48,459 nucleotides of DNA, from contig JALFJX010000023.1 of the NCBI GenBank assembly GCA_022775905.1, forward strand, positions 1-48,459, written 5' to 3'. Source of the stretch: Methanobrevibacter sp. (GTDB lineage: Archaea > Methanobacteriota > Methanobacteria > Methanobacteriales > Methanobacteriaceae). The position numbers and the translations under genes were made by a program. Shown piece by piece: positions 24,837 through 33,834 of this stretch; positions within the stretch are counted from its first letter, which is position 1, and every line of letters begins with the position of its first letter. The notes beneath the pieces were generated by a model. The model did no database searches. It saw nothing but the letters and a program-made list of their open reading frames with translations, and was not told where the DNA came from.

Positions 24837-25711
24837 AAGCATCAGAGATTGCAAAAATAGCTCAAATTGCATCAGCACTTGAAGTAAGTGGATATCCAAA
24901 ACCTGGAAATGTACACAGAACCCGTGACTATGATGACATGGAGTTTGAGGATTTTGTAATAAGTGGAATTGTCATTGGGGATACTATTCGTGAAGCTTGT
25001 AGTGATGTTGATGTTGAAAATCCAAAACTTGGTAAATACATATTACAGGCAGTGACTGAAACCGATAAATGGATTAAGAACAATACTAATCTTGGAATAG
25101 TCATGATGACAACTCCAATCGCAGTTGCAGCAGCTATTAGTGATTCTTTTGATGCAATACGTGAAAATGTAAAAGTTGTAATGGCAAATACATCTGTTGA
25201 TGATGCATGTGATTTGTATGATGCAATCAACATTGCAGATGCAGGTGGGATGGGAGATCAAGACGAATATGATGTTTCTAGTGGCAATGCTAAAAATGAG
25301 CTTAGGCAAAACAATCAGACCATGTATGATGTTTTAAAGATATCTGCTCCATGGGATATGTTGGCTCGTGAGATGACTTCAGACATGCCTGCTGTTTTTG
25401 AGATTGGTTATCCAACTTACAATAAATTGGTTCTGGAGAAACCTAAAAACGAAGCTTGCGTTTTAACATTCTTGACTATTCTTTCACAAGTTCCAGATAC
25501 TTTAATCTCAAGAAAATACGGATCAGATGATGCATTGAAAGTATCTATGATGACCAGGGATTTGCTTAATATTAAGGATGAACCTGACTTTGCAGATAAA
25601 CTTAAAGAATTTGACGATTACCTGTTTAATAATAAGTATAATCCTGGAACAACTGCTGATTTGACTGCAGCTTCAATTTTTGTAAGCTATTTGAAAGATA
25701 ATTTTGAATAA
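24833..25711 (+). CDS. CitG-like (triphosphoribosyl-dephospho-CoA synthase family) protein
   Basis: A 292-residue all-helical protein with the family motif [10 protein letters not shown] near residues 19-28, [27 protein letters not shown] and [13 protein letters not shown]. In bacteria CitG makes the phosphoribosyl-dephospho-CoA precursor of the citrate lyase prosthetic group. No citrate lyase is seen here, so the archaeal role is probably different and unknown. A 4-bp overlap with hemB implies cotranscription. Confidence 0.7.
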   Translation: MKASEIAKIAQIASALEVSGYPKPGNVHRTRDYDDMEFEDFVISGIVIGDTIREACSDVDVENPKLGKYILQAVTETDKWIKNNTNLGIVMMTTPIAVAAAISDSFDAIRENVKVVMANTSVDDACDLYDAINIADAGGMGDQDEYDVSSGNAKNELRQNNQTMYDVLKISAPWDMLAREMTSDMPAVFEIGYPTYNKLVLEKPKNEACVLTFLTILSQVPDTLISRKYGSDDALKVSMMTRDLLNIKDEPDFADKLKEFDDYLFNNKYNPGTTADLTAASIFVSYLKDNFE

Positions 25712-25848
25712 TTATGGGAATTTATTTCCATTCTTTCTTTTTTTATTAAATAATATTCTTAATCTTCAATATCTATTTAAAGAACTAATTTAAAATACTT
25801 AAATATCTTTTGTAAAAAGTTATATACAAAAATAAATAGGGATTCAAT

Positions 25849-26172
25849 ATGGAAATCGAATATAACAAACATGCAACATATCCTCCGTTAATTGAGGATT
25901 TGGTAAATGAATTATTGAAAGATGATTTTGTACATTTTAAGATTTTATGTGCAAATGAAGTTCACCACTTCCACAAATCTGATAATTCAATCATTAAGTT
26001 TGAAACTACATATGTAAAGGAAACCTGTGAAAATGGGGACATGTTATACATAGCATATCCTGATATTTTCAGAGTTAAATTGTATAGGGATGCAACCCAA
26101 TACATCAAAGACAAAGAAAAAGCTGATGCTTTTAACGATGTTGACTGGACTGGAAATAGAATTATATTCTAG
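25849..26172 (+). CDS. Small hypothetical protein
   Basis: A 107-residue soluble protein, His-rich in the middle (ANEVHHFHKSDNSI), with acidic and aromatic residues and no signal or membrane segment. AATAGGGATTCAAT precedes the ATG. It stands alone between the CitG-like gene and pheS. The family is not recognised. Confidence 0.65.
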   Translation: MEIEYNKHATYPPLIEDLVNELLKDDFVHFKILCANEVHHFHKSDNSIIKFETTYVKETCENGDMLYIAYPDIFRVKLYRDATQYIKDKEKADAFNDVDWTGNRIIF

Positions 26173-26298
26173 TCTTACTTTTTTTTATTTTTTTAATTTT
26201 TGTTTTTTCTAAACTATTTTTTACACTTTATCACTATATTTATATGTAATTTTGAACATATATTATCATATTATTAATCTATAATTTATGGTGTTTAA

Positions 26299-27843
26299 AT
26301 GAGTGAGGATATTAAAAAAACCATTAATGAATTACATATTTACGAAAAGAAACTTTTAAAAGAATTAGAAGCAAACGAAAACACAACTCCTGAAGAAATA
26401 GCTGATAAGACTGCTATGGACATCAAATCAGTTATGAGTGCAGCAGGATCCCTTGCTTCAAAAGACATTATTGAAGTTGAAAAAGATGTTGAAGAAGAAA
26501 TTTCTTTATCTGAAGCAGGATTAGTATTTGCTAAAAATAAACTTCCGGAACGTAGAATTCTTGATGTTTTAGCTGAGAAAAAAGAAATTCATATGAAAGA
26601 CTTGGCTGATGTTTCCGGTCTTGATAAAAAAGAATCTAATATTGCTATCGGTTGGTTACGTCGTAAAAATTGGGCTCAAATTGATAAAGGTGTCGTTAAA
26701 GTAACTGAAATGGGTGAAAGTTTTAAAGATAGATTAGGTGATGATGAAGAATTATTAACTAAATTGTCTGAAACTAGAAGCATAATTAAAGAAAAATTGG
26801 CTGGAGATTTAATTGATGGATTTAAAAAATTAAACGACAGAAAAAACATCTTAAACATTAAAAAGAATACCTCACATTCTTTTAGACTTTTAGATAAAGG
26901 TGAAGCAATATTAAAACAAGGTTTCACTATCCAAGAACAAGCTACTCAATTAACACACCAACAATTAAAAGATGGTGAATGGAAAAATTTACAATACCGT
27001 CCATATGACATTAATGCTGAAGCACCTGTTATATTTGCAGGTAAAAAACACCCATTAAGAGTCATTATCGATGAAATCAGAGAAATCTTCTTGAATATGG
27101 GATTCTCAGAAGACAATGGTGAATATGTTGAATCAGCATTTTGGAACTTTGATTCTCTTTTCCAACCTCAAGATCATGCAGCTCGTGAAATGCAGGACAC
27201 TTTCTACTTAAAAAATCCATTAACCTGTGATTTACCAGATATGGATTTGGTAAAACGTACTGCTAATACTCACGAAACTGGTGGAGATACCGGTTCAATG
27301 GGTTGGCAATATGATTGGAGTGAAGATGTCGCACGTCAAAGTGTTTTAAGAACTCACACAACTGGAATTTCCACAAAACACTTGTTTGAACATGAACCGC
27401 CAATCAAAATGTTCTCTGTTGGTAGGGTTTTCAGAAGAGAAACTTTCGATTATAAACATTTGCCTGAGTTCCATCAAGTTGAAGGACTTGTATGTGATAA
27501 AAACATTAGTTTCCAAAACCTTCTTGGAACATTAAAAGAGTTTTATAACAAATTAGGTTTTGAAGTAAGATTCAGACCGGCATACTTCCCTTATACTTAC
27601 TTGTCTGTTGAATCAGAAATCTACTTGGAAGAAAAAGAAAGTTGGATTGAACTTGGGGGATCTGGAATGTTCAGACCTGAAGTGTTAAAACCTTTAGGAA
27701 TCAATCAACCAGCTCTTGCTTTCGGTTTAGGTATTGAAAGACTCGCAATGATTAGATATGATGTAGAAGACATTCGTATGCTTTATAAAAGTGATATCAA
27801 ATGGCTTCGTGAATTACCTCTTGATAGAGGAGTCGAATTATAA
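26299..27843 (+). CDS. pheS: Phenylalanine-tRNA ligase alpha subunit
   Basis: A 514-residue archaeal-type PheS that charges tRNA-Phe together with PheT, which is not in the window. The N-terminal 150 residues are winged-helix modules typical of the archaeal and eukaryotic form. The class II core has [19 protein letters not shown] (motif 1, about 252-270), the [10 protein letters not shown] stretch, [20 protein letters not shown] (motif 2) and [18 protein letters not shown] (motif 3, near the end). It overlaps the xth gene by 1 bp (TAATG). Confidence 0.95.
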   Translation: MSEDIKKTINELHIYEKKLLKELEANENTTPEEIADKTAMDIKSVMSAAGSLASKDIIEVEKDVEEEISLSEAGLVFAKNKLPERRILDVLAEKKEIHMKDLADVSGLDKKESNIAIGWLRRKNWAQIDKGVVKVTEMGESFKDRLGDDEELLTKLSETRSIIKEKLAGDLIDGFKKLNDRKNILNIKKNTSHSFRLLDKGEAILKQGFTIQEQATQLTHQQLKDGEWKNLQYRPYDINAEAPVIFAGKKHPLRVIIDEIREIFLNMGFSEDNGEYVESAFWNFDSLFQPQDHAAREMQDTFYLKNPLTCDLPDMDLVKRTANTHETGGDTGSMGWQYDWSEDVARQSVLRTHTTGISTKHLFEHEPPIKMFSVGRVFRRETFDYKHLPEFHQVEGLVCDKNISFQNLLGTLKEFYNKLGFEVRFRPAYFPYTYLSVESEIYLEEKESWIELGGSGMFRPEVLKPLGINQPALAFGLGIERLAMIRYDVEDIRMLYKSDIKWLRELPLDRGVEL

Positions 27844-28616
27844 TGTCCATCAAACTAGTTTCTTGGAATGTTAATGGAATCAGAGCAGTATCCAAAAAAG
27901 AAGAGTTTTGGAACTGGTTTGACAATACTGATGCGGATATTATTAACTTTCAGGAAGTAAGATCTACACAGGAACAAATTCCAGGTAAATTAGCTGATGT
28001 TGATGGATTCTATCAATCATTTAACGAAGCTGAAAAGAAAGGATACAGTGGTGTTGGGATTTACTCAAAAATTGAACCTTTGGAAGTTGTTAAGGGTTTG
28101 GGAATTGAAGAGCTTGACAGCGAAGGAAGAGTTTTAAGAATTGAGTATCCAGAATTTATTTTATATAATATTTACTTCCCTAACAGTGGTATGGGTGCTA
28201 AAAGGTTGAATTATAAGGTTGATTTTTGCAATGCTCTTTTAGAACAGATTGTAGAGTTAAAAAATCAGGGAAAAAATGTTGTTATCACTGGAGATTACAA
28301 TATAGCTCACAACCCAATTGATGTTTACAATCCTAAAAACTGTGAAGGAAAATCAGGGTATTTACCTGAAGAACGTGCATGGTTGGATGAACTTGAAAAA
28401 GCCGGTTTTGTAGATACATTCAGAATGTTTGATGAAGGGGAAAATAACTTCACCTGGTGGAGTTACAGAACTCGTGCACGTGAAAGAAATGCTGGTTGGA
28501 GACTTGATTATTTCTATGTAAATGAAGAAATAAAAGATAATGTAAAATCAGCAGAAATTTTAAATGATGTTTTTGGTTCAGATCACTGTCCTGTGACTTT
28601 GGAACTTGACTTTTAA
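27843..28616 (+). CDS. xth: Exodeoxyribonuclease III / AP endonuclease
   Basis: A 257-residue Mg-dependent nuclease of the exonuclease III family that cuts DNA at abasic sites in base excision repair. Key parts are LVSWNVNGIRA (Asn near 10), INFQEVR (metal Glu), the YSGVGIYSK strand, GDYNIAHNPIDVYNPKNCEG (catalytic Asp and Asn), and the final DYFYVNE and GSDHCPVTLELDF (catalytic His). Length is normal. It is translationally coupled to pheS. Confidence 0.95.
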   Translation: MSIKLVSWNVNGIRAVSKKEEFWNWFDNTDADIINFQEVRSTQEQIPGKLADVDGFYQSFNEAEKKGYSGVGIYSKIEPLEVVKGLGIEELDSEGRVLRIEYPEFILYNIYFPNSGMGAKRLNYKVDFCNALLEQIVELKNQGKNVVITGDYNIAHNPIDVYNPKNCEGKSGYLPEERAWLDELEKAGFVDTFRMFDEGENNFTWWSYRTRARERNAGWRLDYFYVNEEIKDNVKSAEILNDVFGSDHCPVTLELDF

Positions 28617-28664
28617 AAAAAGAGTTTTAATTTGGTGATTATAGGATTGTATCTACATCACCAA
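28617..28664 (-). terminator. Terminator hairpin of the HAD phosphatase gene
   Basis: TTGGTGAT (28632-28639) and ATCACCAA (28657-28664) pair. The HAD gene's stop codon lies at the hairpin base (28639-28641). A T-rich run follows on the minus strand, from the A-rich 28614-28622. Confidence 0.6.
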
Positions 28665-29331
28665 TGTCATCAATGATTTTAATATCTAATTTATTTTTTT
28701 TAATGTATTCTCTGTCTTCTTCAGTAATGTCGGCATTTACTAAAATTGCACTCATCCCTGCATTAACTGCACCAAGTGCATCTTCTTTTAATTTATTACC
28801 AATCATAACAGATTTTTCGGGATTTCCTTTCATTTTTCTAAGAGCTACATCATAAATCAGTTTATCTGGTTTGTCTTTACCAACTTCTTCTGAAGTGATT
28901 ACTGCATCAAAAAATGAATAAACATTAAGTCTAACTAGTTTTTCCCATTGTTTAATTGTAATACCGTTTGAAATAACTGCTAGGCGGTATCCTCTACTTT
29001 TAAGATAAATTAATGTGTCAATAGTCTCAGCAAAAGGTCTTAAAAGTGCCATTTTAACATTATGGTAAGTAACCATTCCAAGTGCTACAAGCATTGGATC
29101 CTCATGACCTAGTACAACTTTTGTTAATATGTTAAAATGTTTATTATAATTAGATCCTTTTTCACGGATAATTGTTTTTAAAACACCATATGCTTCATCT
29201 TTATCTAATGGTAAACCATTATCAACCATTAACCCAATAGCTGCTTTTCTAGCTGTTTCAGCGAAGTTGGATGTATCGAGTAATGTACCATCTATATCAA
29301 AAAAAACTACTCTGTCATCATTGTTAATCAT
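28639..29331 (-). CDS. HAD-superfamily phosphatase
   Basis: A 230-residue HAD subfamily I hydrolase. Motif I is FFDIDGTLLDT (nucleophile D11), motif II is the VISNG at about 119-123, motif III is the lysine in GKDKPDKLIYD (about 149), and motif IV is MIGNKLKEDALGAVNAGM. Helical cap residues lie between motifs I and II, as in archaeal HAD proteins of the 2-haloacid dehalogenase group. Motif IV has NKLKED in place of the common DSxxxD, keeping the acidic end. Substrate is unknown. Confidence 0.85.
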   Translation of the reverse strand: MINNDDRVVFFDIDGTLLDTSNFAETARKAAIGLMVDNGLPLDKDEAYGVLKTIIREKGSNYNKHFNILTKVVLGHEDPMLVALGMVTYHNVKMALLRPFAETIDTLIYLKSRGYRLAVISNGITIKQWEKLVRLNVYSFFDAVITSEEVGKDKPDKLIYDVALRKMKGNPEKSVMIGNKLKEDALGAVNAGMSAILVNADITEEDREYIKKNKLDIKIIDDIGDVDTIL

Positions 29332-29369
29332 ATGATGTTTATTATAATTTTAAAAATATTTAAATTTTT

Positions 29370-30062
29370 TTAGAAGAATGCATCTAGACTTTGTTGGACT
29401 TCACCTTTGGCCATATCTTCCAAGTCTTTTCTTGTGTATCTAAATGAATACATGATTCTTTCAACTGCTGGAATTAATTGATTGTTAATATAATAATCTT
29501 TATCATATGTATAACCGTCACTATATTCGTAAGGAACAGCGCGTTGGCTAATAGAACCTTTTCCTTTAGCGATTATATATTGGATAATGGTTCCACGGGA
29601 CACTTTAATGCCATGTTCTTCAATTTTCCTTGCAGCTATTACATGTGGTCCAACTTGTTTGTATTGGTCGAGTGGTTTAGTGATTTGTGTGTGGATGATC
29701 ATCTCTTTTTTATCCACATCTCCATTTTTAATCTTTTTTAAGACTTTTTTGACTTCACGGATTGCCTTGTCAGAATCTCCTTCTTTTAAAATGGCCATCA
29801 AGACGGCTTCCTGTGTTTTTTTAACAATAGGTGCCCAATCTCTTCTAACTAACTCTAGTCCTTTAGCTATAATTTCATCACCTTCAATTACAGCATATCT
29901 TTTTTTACTTACAAAAAATCCTCTTCTGTAAAATCCTTCATATTCCAGTTCCATACTTTCTGGAAGAGTTGAATTAAGATATTCTAGAAATATTTGGGCT
30001 TGCTGTTTGATTTCAGCTTCAAGTTCTAATTGTTCTTTTGTCTCACTAACCAATTCTGACAC
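29370..30062 (-). CDS. polB2: DNA polymerase B, small subunit of split enzyme (PolB2)
   Basis: A 230-residue protein equal to the C-terminal part of an archaeal family-B DNA polymerase. It has LEYEGFYRRGFFVSKKRYAV (motif V with KKRY, about 39-58), GLELVRRDWAPIVKKTQEAV, ITKPLDQYKQVGPHV and the AVERIMYSFRY end. It begins just after where the YGDTDS motif of a full polymerase would lie, and that motif is not in this gene. Methanothermobacter is known to split this polymerase into PolB1 and PolB2 at such a place. The large subunit is not in the window. The stop is followed by a T-rich run. Confidence 0.85.
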   Translation of the reverse strand: MSELVSETKEQLELEAEIKQQAQIFLEYLNSTLPESMELEYEGFYRRGFFVSKKRYAVIEGDEIIAKGLELVRRDWAPIVKKTQEAVLMAILKEGDSDKAIREVKKVLKKIKNGDVDKKEMIIHTQITKPLDQYKQVGPHVIAARKIEEHGIKVSRGTIIQYIIAKGKGSISQRAVPYEYSDGYTYDKDYYINNQLIPAVERIMYSFRYTRKDLEDMAKGEVQQSLDAFF

Positions 30063-30245
30063 CTAGTTTAATTTTTGATTTAGCTTATTAATAATATTTT
30101 TCTAATGCAATTTTTTAATATTATATTAATTTTAATTACTTAAAATACAATTATTGGTGTTAATAATTATTTAAATTAGTTTTCAAATGCTCTTAGATGT
30201 TTTTTATTTATTTTAACTAATATAGTATGTGTGAGGTTTGATACA

Positions 30246-30590
30246 ATGAAAAAAAGATTGATTTCAAGTTATGATGAGATAAACGATACATTTGTCGGAA
30301 AAATTGATGGTGAAGATGGTTTTTGTGCAGACTTTGATATTTCTAATGGAATATTTTTAGGTGTCAACAAAAACAATTGTCCAAATTCAATATATGTGAA
30401 TAATGCATCCAGTGTGTTGAACATTTCTAAACAGACTTTAGAAAATTCAAATGTTAAAATAAATATTCGCTGTGACTCAGACTGCTTGTATTTTACAATG
30501 TTTATTGAAAATTTTCATGTCTGTTCTCTTAGATGTAAAAACATATTTGAAATTCCACTAGTGAACTTTGAAATGGATAGTAACTATTGA
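30246..30590 (+). CDS. Small hypothetical protein
   Basis: A 114-residue protein from the ATG at 30246, preceded by GTGAGG; the GTG at 30231 lies in that ribosome site. It is Asn- and Cys-rich, with five cysteines including two CDSDC/HVCSLRC-like groups. It has no signal sequence. No family is recognised. It is divergent from polB2. Confidence 0.6.
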   Translation: MKKRLISSYDEINDTFVGKIDGEDGFCADFDISNGIFLGVNKNNCPNSIYVNNASSVLNISKQTLENSNVKINIRCDSDCLYFTMFIENFHVCSLRCKNIFEIPLVNFEMDSNY

Positions 30591-30656
30591 TGTTACTGTC
30601 CATTAAATTTTAAATATTACTAATAAGATACTATTTATATTAATGGAGATGATATC

Positions 30657-30935
30657 GTGAATAATCCAGAAATAAATGTTAACCCAGGAGATGAAATTGT
30701 AATTGTAATTCCTGAAGGTGTTGACGAAGATGAGTTGGTAATTGATTTCGATGAATTGGGTATTGACCTTGAACAATTGGGTGATGATGTTAATATTGTA
30801 ATTCAGGTTGAAGGTGCTGACGATTTGGAAATGGATTTAATTGATGATGAGGATTTTATATTAGAACCAAACGAATGGTATTTTGATGATGATCCTTATG
30901 GTATTGTATACTATGAATTTCCACCAGAAGATTAA
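30657..30935 (+). CDS. Small strongly acidic hypothetical protein
   Basis: A 92-residue protein, about one third Asp and Glu, starting with GTG at 30657 behind GGAGATGAT. Repeated strand-like runs such as GDEIVIVIPEG, DELVIDFDELG and NIVIQVEG alternate hydrophobic and acidic residues, suggesting a small beta-rich fold. It is Cys-free with no signal. It is 12 bp upstream of another small acidic gene. Not recognised. Confidence 0.65.
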   Translation: MNNPEINVNPGDEIVIVIPEGVDEDELVIDFDELGIDLEQLGDDVNIVIQVEGADDLEMDLIDDEDFILEPNEWYFDDDPYGIVYYEFPPED

Positions 30936-30947
30936 TGGGTGTAATTA

Positions 30948-31178
30948 ATGGATAAAGATATTCCGTATTATGTTTTAGATGAAAATGGTAATGTTAGTTC
31001 AAGCACTGAACCATATATTGATGATGGTGATTTGAAAGATTTATTGTTGTCTGTTTTGGGTGAGGATGTTCCTCAAGAGGATATTCAAAAGATTTTGGAT
31101 GCTTCTGGGGATAATGAACTTTCAGAAGAAGACTTTGATAAACTTGTTGATGAATTTATTTTAAAAAATAAAAAGTAA
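30948..31178 (+). CDS. Small acidic protein with an EF-hand-like loop
   Basis: A 76-residue acidic protein. Near residues 52-63 it has DASGDNELSEED, which matches the spacing of a calcium-binding EF-hand loop (ligands at 1, 3, 5 and 12, hydrophobic at 8). It is flanked by helix-like sequence. A second full loop is not seen. GGTGTAATTA precedes the ATG. It is probably cotranscribed with the preceding acidic gene. The calcium idea is inference. Confidence 0.6.
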   Translation: MDKDIPYYVLDENGNVSSSTEPYIDDGDLKDLLLSVLGEDVPQEDIQKILDASGDNELSEEDFDKLVDEFILKNKK

Positions 31179-31202
31179 AATCATTATTTTTGACCTTAAA
31201 AA

Positions 31203-31369
31203 TAAAACATTTATATATAATGATAAAGTAATATTTTATTATCATTATTCAATAAGGCTCTTTTTTGCTCTCAAAATTAAGTTATCAATAATCTTGCCGA
31301 TAAGTTAATGGAAAAGAGACTTACTGATAGCGATTATTATTTATTAAATTATATTTATTAGGTGAAATA
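31203..31369 (+). promoter_or_regulatory. Promoter and leader of rps8e
   Basis: A TATA-like ATTTATATATAATG lies at about 31210-31223. It predicts a transcript starting near 31245 and a leader of about 120 bases. The leader contains a short open frame, ATG at 31308 to the TAG at 31359-31361 (17 codons, [17 protein letters not shown]). It ends just at the GGTGAAATA ribosome site of rps8e. Whether it is translated is unknown. Confidence 0.45.
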
Positions 31370-31744
31370 ATGGCAATTTCTCAAGGAAAATCAACTAGAA
31401 GTCCTTCCGGTGCAAGAAATGTTGCAAACCGTGGAAAAAGGAAATCCGAATTAGGAAGAGACCCAGCAGAAACTAGATTGGATGAAAAAAGATTAAGAAA
31501 AATCAGAACCCGTGGTGGAAACGAAAAACTCAGATTAGCTACTGCTAACAAAATCAACGTCACTGGTGCTGACGGTAAAACTAAAGTTTTAGATATCCTC
31601 AACGTAGTAGAAAACACTGCAAACCCTAACTACGTAAGAAGGAACATCATTACCAAAGGTGCAATCGTAGAAACTCCTGAAGGTAATGCTAAAGTAACAT
31701 CCAGACCTGGTCAAGACGGTGTTATTAACGGAATTTTAATTTAA
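31370..31744 (+). CDS. rps8e: Ribosomal protein S8e
   Basis: A 124-residue small-subunit ribosomal protein found in archaea and eukaryotes. Typical parts are the basic N-terminus [43 protein letters not shown] and [18 protein letters not shown]. Codon use looks like that of a highly expressed gene, with more C-ending codons than neighbours. GGTGAAATA precedes the ATG. A terminator overlaps its stop codon. Confidence 0.95.
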   Translation: MAISQGKSTRSPSGARNVANRGKRKSELGRDPAETRLDEKRLRKIRTRGGNEKLRLATANKINVTGADGKTKVLDILNVVENTANPNYVRRNIITKGAIVETPEGNAKVTSRPGQDGVINGILI

Positions 31745-31776
31745 AGATTTTTCTTTAAATTTCTCTTTTTTTTAAA
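31738..31776 (+). terminator. Terminator hairpin of rps8e
   Basis: AATTTAAAGA (31738-31747) and TCTTTAAATT (31752-31761) form a 10-bp stem with a TTTT loop, followed by CTCTTTTTTTT. The stop codon (31742-31744) is in the left arm. Confidence 0.7.
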
Positions 31777-31849
31777 TTTTTTATAACTATATTAATATAC
31801 TTGTTTTTACAAATATTATGTCATTAATTATTATTAATTAGGAGATAAT

Positions 31850-32872
31850 ATGTCAGAAGATAAAATTAATATGAATCATGGTGCTGGCGGAGAAGTAATG
31901 GCTAATTTAATTGCTAGCACAATTTTAGATAATATCACAAAAAAAAGTGTAAATGGTGGTATTAGTTTAGATGCACTAGATGACGGTGCATCAATTCCAA
32001 TTGGCGATGATTATGAACTTGTTTTAACAACTGACGGACATACTGTTGATCCATTATTTTTCCCTGGAGGGGATATTGGTAGAATTTCTGCTGCTGGAAC
32101 AATCAATGATGTTTCAGTAATGGGAGCACGTCCACTAGCAATTTCTAATGCAATCATCATGCAGGAAGGATTCCCAATTGAAGACTTAGATAGAATTATC
32201 AAATCATTAAATGAAGCTTGTGAAGAAGTTGATGTTGCAGTAATTACTGGAGATACCAAAGTAATGCCTCAAGATAAACTTGATGGTATTGTTATGGTTA
32301 CAACTGGTCTTGGAATAGCTAAAAAAGGTGAAGTTATTCGTGATTCAACTTTAGAAGTTGGAGATAAGATTATTGTCACAGGTACTTTAGGTGACCATGG
32401 TATGAGTTTAATGTCTTTTAGGGAAGGTTTCGGATTTGAAACAGACTTAAAATCTGATGTGGCTCCAATGTGGAATATAATTAAAAAAGCTTTAGATATT
32501 GGTGGAGTTACTGCAATGAAAGACCCAACTCGTGGTGGATTTGCAAATGCTATTAATGAAATGGCATCCAAAGCGGGTGTAGGTGTAGTTCTTGAACAAG
32601 AAGCAATTCCAATCAGGGAAGAGGTTCATGCAGTATCTGAGATGTTAGGTATTGATCCATTTGAAGTAGCGAATGAAGGAAAAGTTGTTATGGGTGTTAA
32701 AGCGGATAAAGCAGAAGCAGTCCTTGAAGCTATTAAAAGTGAGAAATACGGTGAAAATGCAGCTATTATTGGTGAAGTTGTTGAAGGAGATTATGTTGTA
32801 ATCAACACTCCTATTGGTGGAGAAAGAATCCTTGAAGCACCTATTGCTGATCCAGTTCCTAGAGTTTGTTAA
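31850..32872 (+). CDS. hypE: Hydrogenase maturation protein HypE
   Basis: A 340-residue HypE that, with HypF, makes the cyanide ligands of [NiFe]-hydrogenase by dehydrating a thiocarbamate on its C-terminal cysteine. The N-terminus has NMNHGAGGEVMANLI, the ATP-binding part TTDGHTVDPLFFPGGDIGR, and later VITGDTKVMP and DPTRGGFANAINEMA. The chain ends with PRVC, the essential C-terminal cysteine. Hydrogenases are central in hydrogenotrophic methanogens. It lies 9 bp before a small membrane-protein gene. Confidence 0.95.
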   Translation: MSEDKINMNHGAGGEVMANLIASTILDNITKKSVNGGISLDALDDGASIPIGDDYELVLTTDGHTVDPLFFPGGDIGRISAAGTINDVSVMGARPLAISNAIIMQEGFPIEDLDRIIKSLNEACEEVDVAVITGDTKVMPQDKLDGIVMVTTGLGIAKKGEVIRDSTLEVGDKIIVTGTLGDHGMSLMSFREGFGFETDLKSDVAPMWNIIKKALDIGGVTAMKDPTRGGFANAINEMASKAGVGVVLEQEAIPIREEVHAVSEMLGIDPFEVANEGKVVMGVKADKAEAVLEAIKSEKYGENAAIIGEVVEGDYVVINTPIGGERILEAPIADPVPRVC

Positions 32873-32881
32873 GGTGATAAT

Positions 32882-33277
32882 ATGGTAAGTATTTTTTCAA
32901 GAAGAGTTATTGCATATATTATTGATTTTTTTGTAGTATCAGCATTTATGTGGATTGTATCATACTTAATATCATTAGTGATGGGTCCTAATAATCCAGT
33001 TTATCATTATTTCATATATGTTGTTCCAATTTTGATAATGATTTATTTTGTATTATGTGAAAAAATTGAAGGTGCAACAGTTGGTAAATCATTATTATAT
33101 TTGCAAGTGAGATCCCAAAACGGTGCATATATGTCTTGGGCACAAGCTATTGTACGTAACTTAACTAAAATTTATTGGATTCCAATAATTTTTGATTGGG
33201 GTATTGGTAAATTAATGAAAACCGATAGATTATTTAACAGTATTACAAAAACTGCTGTTTTTGATGAGCTTAGATAA
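32882..33277 (+). CDS. RDD family membrane protein
   Basis: A 131-residue membrane protein with about three hydrophobic segments (about 10-33, 41-60, and 90-108). It has the Arg and Asp features of RDD proteins: RRVIAYIIDFFVVSAF near the start, and TVGKSLLYLQVRSQNG in the middle. Function unclear; some RDD proteins are linked to ion exchange. GGTGATAAT precedes the ATG. It follows hypE by 9 bp, probably in the same transcript. Confidence 0.8.
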   Translation: MVSIFSRRVIAYIIDFFVVSAFMWIVSYLISLVMGPNNPVYHYFIYVVPILIMIYFVLCEKIEGATVGKSLLYLQVRSQNGAYMSWAQAIVRNLTKIYWIPIIFDWGIGKLMKTDRLFNSITKTAVFDELR

Positions 33278-33340
33278 GTTCACTACTTATTTTTTTTAAA
33301 TTTTTTTAAATCAATTCAAATATTATACTATTTTTAAAAT

Positions 33341-33386
33341 AAATTTGGATTGGTGATGGTGATGGATTTTCACTGAATCTAAATTT
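33341..33386 (-). terminator. Possible terminator hairpin of the SNase-like gene
   Basis: AAATTTGGATT (33341-33351) pairs with AATCTAAATTT (33376-33386), with one G-T wobble. The stop codon of the minus-strand gene (33379-33381) is within the stem. A T-rich run follows on the minus strand. Confidence 0.5.
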
Positions 33387-33828
33387 CTCCTTTTTCAAAT
33401 TCACTTGGTGTAAAATAGGATATTTCAGATAAGTTATTGTTGATTAACTCTTTGTTGATATCGATACTGTCTGTATAAACAATAGCTAATGTACGACCAT
33501 AATTGTCTTCAGGCTTTTTATCATCAATGTCCAGATATACTGTTTTTCCAAGACAGTTTTCCTCAACAAATTTCTTTGCATCTGCATGGGGATTTCCAAT
33601 TTGGGTAAGTTGAACTTTTCCAATGCCATAAACCTGTATTGTGTTTCCGTCAATCACTTCAATGCATTTTCCTGTCTTTTCATAACTTATATTTTCATTA
33701 TTAATTATCAATGTTCCTGTCTGACTTTCCACAGGGTTTTCATCACTTATTAATGAATTTACAGCAGTAAAAACTGCAGTTATTAAAAAAATAATTAATA
33801 ATATTAGGGATATTGTTTTTTTATTCAT
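33379..33828 (-). CDS. Secreted SNase-like (thermonuclease fold) protein with altered active site
   Basis: A 149-residue protein with an N-terminal signal or anchor (KK, then about 18 hydrophobic residues, 4-25) and an SNase-like domain (about 50-149). The domain shows IEVIDGNTIQVYGIGKVQL and PEDNYGRTLAIVY. In active SNases the first strand has an Arg (VRLIGID) and then a Glu (PE). Here they are replaced by Gln (KVQLTQIG) and by NPHADAK, leaving only the later Arg near 112. Nuclease activity is therefore doubtful. It lies just downstream of a Cas4-like nuclease gene (7 bp), presumably cotranscribed. Confidence 0.75.
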   Translation of the reverse strand: MNKKTISLILLIIFLITAVFTAVNSLISDENPVESQTGTLIINNENISYEKTGKCIEVIDGNTIQVYGIGKVQLTQIGNPHADAKKFVEENCLGKTVYLDIDDKKPEDNYGRTLAIVYTDSIDINKELINNNLSEISYFTPSEFEKGEI

Positions 33829-33834
33829 TGAAAT

